From Acidobacteriota bacterium (GTDB lineage Bacteria > Acidobacteriota > Vicinamibacteria > Vicinamibacterales > 2-12-FULL-66-21), in assembly GCA_020200195.1 (NCBI GenBank), contig JAIVJE010000487.1, positions 1 through 6,922 of the forward strand: DNA of 6,922 nucleotides, written 5' to 3'. Made by a program: the position numbers and the translations under genes. Shown piece after piece: positions 1-5,457 of this stretch (its first letter is position 1; each line of letters starts with the position of its first letter). Below the pieces are notes generated by a model that worked only from the letters and a program-made list of their open reading frames with translations, was not told where the DNA came from and did no database searches.

Positions 1-420
1 CTGCAGGCCGAGCGCCCGGCAACGTTCCCGGTAAGCGCTTTCGAACTTGCGCAGTTGCAGGTCCCTCGACACTTCAAGCCCTGACACGAGTTGTTGGACA
101 CCTGCCGTAACCGCCGGATCGCGAGCGATCGTCAGGACGGACTCGACACCGCCTCGCGCGCGGTTGAATGCGCCTGTCACCTTGGTGTGCGCGGCACCGT
201 AACGTTCGTGAACCCGTGACGCGTCCGCCGGTTGGCGGTCGCAATTGACCGCCAGAATCTGCACGTGGTCCAGCGCGCGCTCTCCGGAAATCTCGTCCAG
301 AAGAGCGGCACGCAACGCCGCCGGCACGATGCAGCGATCCGGACCGGCGGCGCCCGCGCCCGCCGTCACGAGACACGACGCGACCGCCGCGATCCGGAAC
401 GTCGTGCAGGGCTCGAGCAT
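1..420 (-). CDS. Exported protein of unknown function, 3' part cut off by window edge
   Basis: The frame from the ATG at 420 stays open for 140 codons to the window edge, so only the N-terminal part is seen. I do not recognise the family. The first ~25 residues look like a signal peptide: a hydrophobic stretch FRIAAVASCLVTAGAGAA, then GPDRC. Three cysteines lie in the mature part (about C30, C60, C134), compatible with a disulphide in the periplasm. The rest looks mainly helical, with many Ala, Arg, Glu and Leu. A lipobox-like VASC at 13-16 exists, but the hydrophobic segment before it is too short for a convincing lipoprotein signal. There is no Shine-Dalgarno before the ATG. A -10-like TATCAT ends 7 nt upstream, so a leaderless transcript is possible. 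It is divergent from the response regulator gene, with 45 nt between the two starts. A longer open frame in another phase over the same bases reads as low-complexity Arg-rich sequence and is a shadow. Confidence 0.7.
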   Translation of the reverse strand, partial: MLEPCTTFRIAAVASCLVTAGAGAAGPDRCIVPAALRAALLDEISGERALDHVQILAVNCDRQPADASRVHERYGAAHTKVTGAFNRARGGVESVLTIARDPAVTAGVQQLVSGLEVSRDLQLRKFESAYRERCRALGLQ

Positions 421-465
421 GCCCGAGATGATAGCCGAGGCGGATGCGGATAGGTTGGAGCGATA

Positions 466-846
466 ATGTCGCCAGTGCAGTCGTTGATTCTCGTTGTGGA
501 TGACGACGCTGACCTGCGTCGCATGGTGGCGGATTTCCTGATGGGCGAGGGTTTTCGCGTCGCAACTGCGGCGGATGGGCGTGCAGGCTTCGACCAGGCA
601 GTTCGGCTCCGGCCCGCTGCCATCCTCTTGGATTACGCGATGCCGCTGATGGACGGGTGGCGATGCGCCGAGAAGCTCAGCCTAGATCCGGTCACGTCGC
701 ACATTCCGATCATCGCGTTCACCTCGCATGCGGATCAGACGAGCCGGAATCTGGCTATGCGTGCCGGCGTCGATCACTTCGTTCCCAAACCGTTCGACCT
801 CGAAGGTCTTCTGGATGAGATTCGCCGCGCATTGAAACCCCGATGA
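466..846 (+). CDS. Single-domain response regulator (CheY-like receiver)
   Basis: This 126-residue protein is a complete receiver domain and nothing else. The acidic pocket is LVVDDDAD (D12-D14), the phospho-acceptor Asp is D56 in ILLDYAMPLMDG, the switch Thr/Ser position is T86 in IIAFTSHA, and the conserved Lys is K108 in FVPKPF. All residues needed for phosphorylation and switching are present. With no DNA-binding or enzymatic output domain, it should act by protein contact, like CheY or DivK-type proteins, after phosphotransfer from a histidine kinase encoded elsewhere. TTGGAG at 455-460, 5 nt before the ATG, is a good ribosome binding site and fixes the start. It heads the plus-strand gene run, and its stop overlaps an alternative ATG (ATGA at 843) of the next gene. 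The family is certain; the process it controls is not visible from the sequence. Confidence 0.95.
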   Translation: MSPVQSLILVVDDDADLRRMVADFLMGEGFRVATAADGRAGFDQAVRLRPAAILLDYAMPLMDGWRCAEKLSLDPVTSHIPIIAFTSHADQTSRNLAMRAGVDHFVPKPFDLEGLLDEIRRALKPR

Positions 847-850
847 AACC

Positions 851-854
851 GGAG
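851..854 (+). promoter_or_regulatory. Ribosome binding site deciding the start of the kinase-like gene
   Basis: GGAG lies 6 nt before the ATG at 861. The earlier in-frame ATG at 843, which overlaps the response regulator stop as ATGA, has no purine-rich element in front of it. I therefore prefer 861. The 843 start, which would add six residues (MKPEPR), remains possible through translational coupling. Confidence 0.5.
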
Positions 855-860
855 CCACGT

Positions 861-1739
861 ATGACGCACCTCCGCCTCAGTGATGACCGGTGGCCCGTTG
901 CGGGCCGATTCGCCTCGACTGTCGTACTCGCCCTCGCCGTCTGGTTTGTCACCACCGTGTCGGTCGGCGTCTCCGCGCAGCAAACCGCCGCGCCTCTGGC
1001 GACGCCCCAACTCTCCGACACCGAAATCGAGGCATTCCTGCGCGACGCGAAAGTCCTCAGCGCGCGCAGCACGGGCAAAGGCGTCACCGACTCTCTCCGC
1101 GCGACGCTCAGTAACGGCGCGATGACCCACGACGCGCACATTCAGACGATCGACGAAGAGAAACGCGAGTTTCGCACACCAAAGATTGTCGAATTCAACT
1201 TCCGGGACTCATGGAAATTCAACATCGCCGCGTACAAACTGGATCGAATGCTCGGTCTCAACATGGTGCCGGTGAGCGTCCCGCGGCGATGGCGCATGCA
1301 ACAGGCCGCGTACACCTGGTGGGTGGACGACGTGATGATGGATGAAGGTGACCGACTGAAGGGGCAGGCCAACGACCCCGACGTGCTGCGCTGGAATCGC
1401 CAGATGCAGCTGGTGCGCGTGTTCGACCAGTTGATCTACAACACCGACCGCAACCTCGGCAACCTGCTCATCACCAAGGAATGGCGCGTGTGGGCGATCG
1501 ATCACACGCGGGCATTCCGGAAACACGAGACGCTCAAAACGCCGGCCGCCCTGACGGCCTGCGACCGGCAGCTGCTGGAGAAGCTCAAAGCGCTGGATCG
1601 TCAGACGCTGAAGCGCGAACTCGACGATTACCTGCTGAACTGGGAGATCGACGGACTCCTGAAGCGCCGCGATGCGATCGTCGCCCATTTCGAGAAGCTG
1701 GGTCCGGCGGCCCTGTTCGACCGCGCGCCGGCGCGCTGA
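861..1739 (+). CDS. Secreted kinase-like protein with PI4K/HipA-type catalytic motifs
   Basis: Numbering from the ATG at 861 (292 residues). A signal peptide covers about residues 1-40: hydrophobic STVVLALAVWFVTTVSVGVSA, cleavage near SAQQ. The fold is suggested by three blocks: NIAAYKLDRMLGLNMVPVSV (about 121-140), resembling the helix and hinge of HipA and PI3/PI4-kinase-like enzymes; DQLIYNTDRNLGNLLI (189-204), which matches the NTDR...N catalytic loop of type II PI4-kinases; and VWAIDHTRAF (210-219), matching the metal-binding IDxxxAF block. By analogy the catalytic Asp would be D196 and the metal ligands N201 and D214. Where these kinases usually carry the ATP-binding Lys (an xFK strand), this protein reads DAHIQTID, so a Gln may replace it. 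It may be a divergent kinase or a pseudokinase. Its substrate is unknown; the location is periplasm or outside. Start choice is discussed at the ribosome binding site. It lies 22 nt before the peptidase gene. Confidence 0.6.
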   Translation: MTHLRLSDDRWPVAGRFASTVVLALAVWFVTTVSVGVSAQQTAAPLATPQLSDTEIEAFLRDAKVLSARSTGKGVTDSLRATLSNGAMTHDAHIQTIDEEKREFRTPKIVEFNFRDSWKFNIAAYKLDRMLGLNMVPVSVPRRWRMQQAAYTWWVDDVMMDEGDRLKGQANDPDVLRWNRQMQLVRVFDQLIYNTDRNLGNLLITKEWRVWAIDHTRAFRKHETLKTPAALTACDRQLLEKLKALDRQTLKRELDDYLLNWEIDGLLKRRDAIVAHFEKLGPAALFDRAPAR

Positions 1740-1761
1740 TCGGTTTCTCCCAGGAGCACGC

Positions 1762-2793
1762 ATGTCACCGTTCGATACAGGACGATACCGCCCGCTGGCC
1801 GCCGCCGCAGCTCTCACCATCATGGCAATCGTCGGCCTTGCCGCGCAGGAGCGCGACCGGGCGAAGATCGCCGGCAAGTACAAGTGGGATCTGTCCGCGA
1901 TCTATCCGTCGGAGGAGGGCTGGCGGCAGGCGAAGGACAAACTCGTCGCCGAGATTCCGCAGATGCGTCAATTCAAGGGAACGCTGGCGTCGTCTGCGTC
2001 GCGGCTGGCCGACGCACTGGAAGTCGGCAGCCGCCTCGCGAAGGAGCTGGGCCGGGCGTATACATACGCGAGCATGATGTCGGATCAGGACACCCGGGTC
2101 AGCAAGTACCAGGGCATGCAGCAGGAAATGCTGCAGATTGCGTCGACGTTTGGCGCCGAAGCCGCGTTTCTCGAGCCGGAGATCCTGAAAATCGAGCGCG
2201 CCACGATCGACCGGTTCCTAGCCGACGAGCCGCGGCTGAAACCCTACCGGCTGTACCTCGACGACATCCAGAGGCGCCGCACCCACACAGGCACAGATGG
2301 CGAGGAGCGGCTCCTGGCCGCGTCGTCGCTCATCGGCAACGCACCGTCGACCATATACGGCATCTTTGCCGACGCGGACTTTCCTTATCCCACTGTGACG
2401 CTGAAGGACGGGAAATCCGTGAAGCTCGATAGCTCGGCATTCAACGTCTACCGCGGCGTGCGCGACCGCGACGATCGTCAGAAAGTCATGTCGGCATTCT
2501 TCACGGGGCTGGGCCAGTACCGGGGGCGCCAACATCCCGACCTCCGTGTACACGCGGCTGGTGGATGGAGTGAACACACACCTGCCGACCTTCCACCGTT
2601 ACCTCCGGCTGCGGCAGCGGATGATGAAGGTGCCCGAGCTGCATTACTACGACTTGTACGCGCCGCTCGTCGCATCAGTCGATCTGACCTGTCCCGCGGA
2701 AGAAGCACAGAAACAGATCATGACGGCGCTGAAACCGCTCGGGGCGGACTACGCCGCCGTAGCCACACGCGCGTTCACGGAACGGTGGATTGA
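1762..2793 (+). CDS. N-terminal fragment of oligoendopeptidase F
   Basis: AGGAG at 1752-1756, 5 nt before the ATG at 1762, fixes the start. Residues 1-29 look like a signal peptide (GRYR, then a hydrophobic run ending GLAAQ), unlike the classical cytoplasmic PepF, so this enzyme probably worked in the periplasm. Residues about 30-254 (KYKWDLSAIYPS onward) are the helical N-terminal region of the family, ending in DRDDRQKVMSAFFTGLGQYR. After codon 254 (CGG at 2521) the frame is shifted. The next ~89 codons up to the stop at 2793 read as Ala/Gly/Arg-rich nonsense. As translated, the product would be 343 residues without a catalytic site. Confidence 0.6.
   Translation: MSPFDTGRYRPLAAAAALTIMAIVGLAAQERDRAKIAGKYKWDLSAIYPSEEGWRQAKDKLVAEIPQMRQFKGTLASSASRLADALEVGSRLAKELGRAYTYASMMSDQDTRVSKYQGMQQEMLQIASTFGAEAAFLEPEILKIERATIDRFLADEPRLKPYRLYLDDIQRRRTHTGTDGEERLLAASSLIGNAPSTIYGIFADADFPYPTVTLKDGKSVKLDSSAFNVYRGVRDRDDRQKVMSAFFTGLGQYRGRQHPDLRVHAAGGWSEHTPADLPPLPPAAAADDEGARAALLRLVRAARRISRSDLSRGRSTETDHDGAETARGGLRRRSHTRVHGTVD
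2521..2533 (+). other. Deletion/frameshift junction in the peptidase gene
   Basis: CGGGGGCGCCAAC joins the block ending GQYR (frame of 1762) to the block starting NIPTSVY (frame +1). The G-run means the exact breakpoint cannot be placed: any of the G residues could come from either side. The segment missing here in PepF proteins normally contains the TFG... strand and helices ahead of the NIPTSVY region. Confidence 0.75.
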
Positions 2794-3577
2794 TCTGTAT
2801 CCCAACGACGGCAAGCGGGCAGGGGCTTACTCGAACGGCGGTGCCTACGACGTGCATCCCTACATGCTCCTCAACTACAACGGCAAGTACGCCGACATGA
2901 GCACACTGGCGCACGAGCTCGGTCACACGATGCACAGCTACTATTCCAACAAGACGCAGCCGTTTCCGACCGCCTCGTACCCGATCTTCGTCGCCGAAGT
3001 CGCCTCGACGTTCAACGAGGCGCTCCTGATCGATCACATGCTGAACACCATCGTCGACGACTCGCCGAAGCTGTCGCTCCTCGGAAGCTATCTCGAGAAC
3101 ATCAAGGGGACGGTGTTCCGGCAGACGCAGTTCGCGGAATTCGAGCTGCGCATCCACGAGATGGCGGAGAAGAGCCAGCCTCTGACCGGCGATGCGCTGG
3201 GCAAGCTCTACGCGGACATCACCAGGAAGTACTATGGGCACGACAAAGGCGTGACCGTGGTCGATGATTACGTCGCCCACGAGTGGGCGTTCGTACCGCA
3301 TTTCTACCGAAACTTTTACGTCTTCCAGTACGCAACGTCCTTTACGGCGTCGTCCGCACTCGCCGAGAAAGTCCTCGCGGGCGATCCAGCCGCCACCGAG
3401 CGCTACCTGACCTTCCTGGGAGCTGGAGGGTCCGCATATCCGATTGACCTGCTGAAGGCGGCGGGCGTGGACATGACGACCGACGAGCCGCTGGAACTGA
3501 CGATGAAGAAGATGAACCGCGTGATGGACCAGATGGAAAAACTCCTGGGCGGCACTTCGGCCCGGCCCGGGCGGTGA
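2522..3577 (+). CDS. Catalytic fragment of oligoendopeptidase F
   Basis: This frame carries the whole zinc-binding and catalytic part. HELGH (bases 2912-2926) supplies two His ligands and the catalytic Glu. The third ligand is the Glu of FVAEVAS (2996-2998), 28 residues after the first His. The substrate-side block HEW...PHFYRNFYVFQYATS lies at about 3278-3340. All signature residues are present. The first ATG in this frame is at 2546, inside the conserved TSVYTRLVDGVN block and without a ribosome binding site, so independent expression is unlikely; the real sequence starts at the junction near 2522. The stop at 3577 is 1 nt before the start of the next gene, which favours coupled translation in the intact ancestor. 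Confidence 0.6.
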   Translation, partial: GGANIPTSVYTRLVDGVNTHLPTFHRYLRLRQRMMKVPELHYYDLYAPLVASVDLTCPAEEAQKQIMTALKPLGADYAAVATRAFTERWIDLYPNDGKRAGAYSNGGAYDVHPYMLLNYNGKYADMSTLAHELGHTMHSYYSNKTQPFPTASYPIFVAEVASTFNEALLIDHMLNTIVDDSPKLSLLGSYLENIKGTVFRQTQFAEFELRIHEMAEKSQPLTGDALGKLYADITRKYYGHDKGVTVVDDYVAHEWAFVPHFYRNFYVFQYATSFTASSALAEKVLAGDPAATERYLTFLGAGGSAYPIDLLKAAGVDMTTDEPLELTMKKMNRVMDQMEKLLGGTSARPGR

Positions 3578-3578
3578 C

Positions 3579-4475
3579 ATGGCGCGGAAGGCCCGGGGCC
3601 GCCCGATTCTGCGGCTGATCCGCGAGCGGAAGCTCGCGGACCTGATCGCCGCGCCGAACGGGGCGGTACTCGAGGCGAGCGGCGTCTTCGCAAGAGGTCG
3701 GAGCTATTTCGTGGTGTTCGACAACCTGCGCGGCCTGGCGCGCATCGATCGGACCCTCGAGCCCGGAGGCCATCACGAATGGGTGACCCACCCACGGTCC
3801 GGCGAGGGCTACGAAGACCTCACGTACAGCCCCTCCAAGAAACGGTTCTACCTCCTCATCGAGGCGGACAAGCACCCGGATGGCACCTACAAGGCCATCA
3901 TCGAAGAGTTGGACGATGCCTTTCGCTTCAAAGGGCGGCACTGGGTCGATCTTCCATTCAGAAAGCGGAACACCGGCTTCGAGGGACTGACCGCCGTACG
4001 CTGGCACGGCGTCGATTTCCTGCTGGCGTTGTGTGAGGGCAATCGCTGCCGGGCCGGGAGGAAGGGTGCCAAGCGCGGAGGCGGACGGATACATGTGCTG
4101 CAGCGGCGCGGCACCAAATGGCAGCCCGTCGCGCGCATCAAACTGCCGCGCAGCGTCAAATTCGCGGACTACTCGGCGGTGGCGGTTCGCGGCGATCGGA
4201 TCGCAGTCGTCTCGCAGGAAGACTCGCGGTTATGGATCGGCCGGCTGCGCCGGGGCGACTGGACGCTCGAAGACGACAGAAGAATCTACAAATTCCCGAA
4301 AAGCAAGAAAGGGAAGCGGCTGTACTGCACTGTCGAAGGGATTTCGTGGCTGTCCGCGAACACCTTCGTCGTGGTATCCGACCTGACAAAAAAAGCGCAT
4401 CCGCGGCGCGGACGGCGCAAGGACCAATCGATCCATATCTTCAGGCTGCCTCGCGCGGCGGTGTCACGGAAATGA
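3579..4475 (+). CDS. Beta-propeller-like protein (SdiA-regulated / phytase-like type), cytoplasmic
   Basis: The 298 residues show a recurring blade signature: an acidic residue followed by a small-hydrophobic strand, then a stretch such as YFVVFDN, FYLLIEAD, FLLALCEGN, IAVVSQED and FVVVSDL. The signature is EASGV at 32-36, YEDLTY at 78-83, FEGLTAV at 134-140, DYSAVAV at 197-203 and VEGISW at 252-257. The spacing is about 46-63 residues, as expected for propeller blades. Similar repeats occur in SdiA-regulated and esterase-like phytase domain proteins, but I cannot assign an activity. There is no signal peptide (MARKARGRPILRLIRERK is strongly basic), so it should be cytoplasmic unless exported in another way. 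The protein is rich in Lys/Arg, with basic clusters near 158-170 and 271-281. The ATG begins 1 nt after the peptidase stop; there is only a weak GGGCGG upstream, which suggests translational coupling. Its last codons overlap a small ORF through ATGA. Confidence 0.7.
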   Translation: MARKARGRPILRLIRERKLADLIAAPNGAVLEASGVFARGRSYFVVFDNLRGLARIDRTLEPGGHHEWVTHPRSGEGYEDLTYSPSKKRFYLLIEADKHPDGTYKAIIEELDDAFRFKGRHWVDLPFRKRNTGFEGLTAVRWHGVDFLLALCEGNRCRAGRKGAKRGGGRIHVLQRRGTKWQPVARIKLPRSVKFADYSAVAVRGDRIAVVSQEDSRLWIGRLRRGDWTLEDDRRIYKFPKSKKGKRLYCTVEGISWLSANTFVVVSDLTKKAHPRRGRRKDQSIHIFRLPRAAVSRK

Positions 4476-4528
4476 TGTTGTCAGCGGCACTGCTCACGTC
4501 CTTCGCCGCCTTCGTCGTGCTGCCGTGA
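4472..4528 (+). CDS. Possible 18-codon hydrophobic small ORF linking two genes
   Basis: The ATG at 4472 overlaps the propeller gene's stop as ATGA. The ORF reads MMLSAALLTSFAAFVVLP and stops at 4528, where the TGA overlaps the GTG start of the TfoX-like gene (GTGA). The peptide would be one short membrane-spanning or membrane-inserting segment. There is only a weak GGA in front. It could be a real microprotein, a coupling device that carries ribosomes to the next gene, or chance. With 18 codons and no conservation data I rate it low. Confidence 0.2.
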   Translation: MMLSAALLTSFAAFVVLP

Positions 4529-4902
4529 CGGGAATGCGCACGCTGCGCGTGAGTCCAGGCTTCAAGGCATTCGTACTGGATCAGTTGGCTGACGTCGGCG
4601 TCGCTGGCCGGCCGATGTTTGGAGGAGTCGGTCTGTACCACGATGATCTCTTCTTCGGGATCATCGCCAACGATGTGCTCTATCTGAAAGTGGACGACCT
4701 CAACCGCGCGGACTACCAGGCGGTGGACTCGTCCCCTTTCAGACCGTACCCGGATCGCGCCGGTACGATGGAGTATTTCGCCGTGCCGGTCGAGATCCTG
4801 GAAAGCGCCCCAGAACTAGGGCGCTGGGCAGCGAAGTCGATCGCCGTAGCGGGACGCGCCGCCGAGTGCCGCAAGCCGCGCGCACGCCGACGCACGCGCT
4901 GA
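4525..4902 (+). CDS. TfoX N-terminal domain protein
   Basis: The 125 residues cover one TfoX N-terminal domain plus a basic tail. Matches to the family are SPGFKAFVLDQLADVG (10-25), the hallmark RPMFGGVGLYHDDLFFGII (29-47), NDVLYLKVDD (49-58), the PF at 71-72 and EYFAVPVEILES (83-94). The C-terminal TfoX domain found in the competence regulator TfoX/Sxy is absent. Stand-alone N-terminal-domain proteins are common, and their function is not settled, so I would not call it a competence gene. The tail from about 111 (RAAECRKPRARRRTR) is Arg-rich. Two starts are possible: GTG at 4525, which overlaps the small ORF stop as GTGA, or ATG at 4534, directly preceded by GGGA. Both keep the whole domain. 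It ends the plus-strand gene run and converges with the bactofilin gene, leaving 15 nt with no terminator-like hairpin between them. Confidence 0.85.
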   Translation: MTGMRTLRVSPGFKAFVLDQLADVGVAGRPMFGGVGLYHDDLFFGIIANDVLYLKVDDLNRADYQAVDSSPFRPYPDRAGTMEYFAVPVEILESAPELGRWAAKSIAVAGRAAECRKPRARRRTR

Positions 4903-4917
4903 CACCCGCAAGCGAGC

Positions 4918-5274
4918 CTAGGCGGCAGTGACCTTCGGCGCGACCACGCGAGGCTTCTTCGCCATCTCGACCCGACCCTGAATCGACGCGCCATCGGCGA
5001 TGGCGATGCGCGGCGCGGCCAGCTCCCCTTCGACGACGCCGCTGTTGCGGACTTCGATCCGCTCAACAGCTGTGAGCTTCCCCTTGGCCGTCCCGCAGAC
5101 CACGATACCTTTCGCGGCGACGTCCGCCGAGACGCGACCGCCGGGCTCGACGAACACGACGTGCCCCTCGATCTTGATCGTGCCCTCGATGTGCCCGGCG
5201 ATGGTCACATCCTCGTTGGCGGTCAGATCTCCCTTGATACGAATCGACGATCCGATATGCGCCCCTGCCTGCAT
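4918..5274 (-). CDS. Bactofilin (polymer-forming cytoskeletal protein)
   Basis: The 118 residues are dominated by short beta-strand rungs with regularly spaced Gly and hydrophobic residues (for example SIRIKGDLTANEDVTIAG, HIEGTIKIEGHV, RIEVRNSGVVEGEL, RIAIADGASIQGRVEM), which is the right-handed beta-helix of bactofilins. The length is typical, and the N-terminal tail (MQAGAHIGSS) and C-terminal tail (KKPRVVAPKVTAA) are short. Bactofilins self-assemble without nucleotides into filaments at the inner membrane and scaffold envelope enzymes, influencing cell shape, stalks or polar positioning. The start is fixed by AGGAG at 5283-5287, 8 nt upstream. A promoter-like pair lies just before it, so the gene probably has its own short transcript. 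It is convergent with the TfoX-like gene and lies downstream of the beta-barrel gene on the same strand, separated by 183 nt. Confidence 0.93.
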   Translation of the reverse strand: MQAGAHIGSSIRIKGDLTANEDVTIAGHIEGTIKIEGHVVFVEPGGRVSADVAAKGIVVCGTAKGKLTAVERIEVRNSGVVEGELAAPRIAIADGASIQGRVEMAKKPRVVAPKVTAA

Positions 5275-5282
5275 CGATATCT

Positions 5283-5287
5283 CTCCT
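5283..5287 (-). promoter_or_regulatory. Ribosome binding site of the bactofilin gene
   Basis: The minus strand reads AGGAG (within CAGGAGAG), 8 nt before the ATG at 5274. It is the clearest Shine-Dalgarno on the minus strand and supports the chosen start. Confidence 0.75.
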
Positions 5288-5295
5288 GGCGGCTG

Positions 5296-5324
5296 ATGAT
5301 AGGTTGTCCGGGGCAGCCTCGCAA
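5296..5324 (-). promoter_or_regulatory. Putative sigma-70-type promoter of the bactofilin gene
   Basis: On the minus strand TTGCGA (5324-5319) is followed after 17 nt by TATCAT (5301-5296). These match the -35 and -10 consensus at 4 and 5 of 6 positions. Transcription would start near 5289, giving a leader of about 15 nt that just contains the AGGAG. This is a by-eye match in a GC-rich genome and is untested. Confidence 0.4.
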
Positions 5325-5385
5325 AACGTGTTCCGGCTCGGACCGGCCATAATCCGCCGGGTTAGGCCGTTCGAGGCGTCATTCT

Positions 5386-5395
5386 GGTTATAACC
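5386..5395. repeat. Perfect 10-bp palindrome, possible operator
   Basis: GGTTATAACC is a perfect palindrome in the spacer between the beta-barrel gene and the bactofilin gene. It lies about 60 nt upstream of the proposed bactofilin -35 element and just past the larger inverted repeat. It is AT-rich in the centre in an otherwise GC-rich spacer. It could be a protein-binding site, part of another promoter (TATAAC resembles a -10, but no -35 fits), or chance. Confidence 0.25.
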
Positions 5396-5401
5396 GCCGC
5401 C

Positions 5402-5447
5402 CCACGATTACCGTTTGAGTGGGCAGTCGGCAAAACCGTAATCGGGG
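5402..5447 (-). terminator. Imperfect hairpin after the beta-barrel gene, putative transcription terminator
   Basis: An inverted repeat pairs CGATTACCGTTT (5405-5416) with AAACCGTAATCG (5433-5444): 11 of 12 positions match, with one C/C mismatch. Two more outer G-C pairs (5402-5403 with 5446-5447) follow a second mismatch. The loop is 16 nt. It begins 11 nt after the beta-barrel gene's stop at 5458 in the direction of transcription, a fitting place for a terminator or mRNA-stabilising 3' hairpin. No T-tract follows on the minus strand, so it is not a textbook intrinsic terminator. Confidence 0.4.
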
Positions 5448-5457
5448 AACCGCCGCA

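Larger units (their letters stand above)
1762..3577 (+). pseudogene. pepF: M3-family oligoendopeptidase F, exported, interrupted by an out-of-frame deletion
   Basis: Read together, two frames encode one zinc metallopeptidase of the M3 family (oligoendopeptidase F type), which cleaves short peptides. The N-terminal half is in the frame of the ATG at 1762, and the catalytic half continues from about 2522 in another frame. The reading switches inside a conserved stretch: DRQKVMSAFFTGLGQYR in the first frame is followed by NIPTSVYTRLVDGVN in the second. In PepF proteins, as I know them, some 35 residues separate these two blocks, but here only 10 nt remain. A deletion of roughly 90-100 nt, not a multiple of three, explains this. 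The two halves total about 606 codons; adding the lost segment gives about 637, the expected size for a PepF with a signal peptide. Downstream coding is intact, so the lesion is recent or an assembly artefact. If the deletion is real, no active enzyme is expected. Confidence 0.85.

Noticed and set aside
366..420. Lipoprotein signal (VASC) in the first minus-strand gene
   Set aside because: The hydrophobic segment before the Cys is only a few residues long. A type I signal peptide extending to AGAAG fits better.
74..565. 163-codon minus-strand ORF spanning the first divergent region
   Set aside because: It reads as Arg/Gly/Pro-rich low-complexity sequence and overlaps the start of the certain response regulator. 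The frame starting at 420 has a signal peptide and balanced composition over the same bases.
1209..1883. 224-codon minus-strand ORF opposite the kinase-like gene
   Set aside because: It is a GC-rich antisense shadow without a recognisable motif. The plus strand has good family motifs, a signal peptide and a ribosome binding site.
2512..2533. Programmed ribosomal frameshift in the peptidase gene
   Set aside because: A frameshift alone would not supply the roughly 30 residues missing between the two conserved blocks; a deletion is required.
2675..3580. 301-codon minus-strand ORF opposite the peptidase
   Set aside because: It is the antisense of the conserved HELGH-containing frame, as often occurs in GC-rich DNA. 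The translation shows no recognisable domain.
4525..4902. Competence regulator TfoX/Sxy
   Set aside because: Only the N-terminal domain is present and no competence genes are nearby, so the regulator name is not justified.
4903..4917. Terminator between the convergent TfoX-like and bactofilin genes
   Set aside because: There are only 15 nt and no inverted repeat or T-tract is visible.
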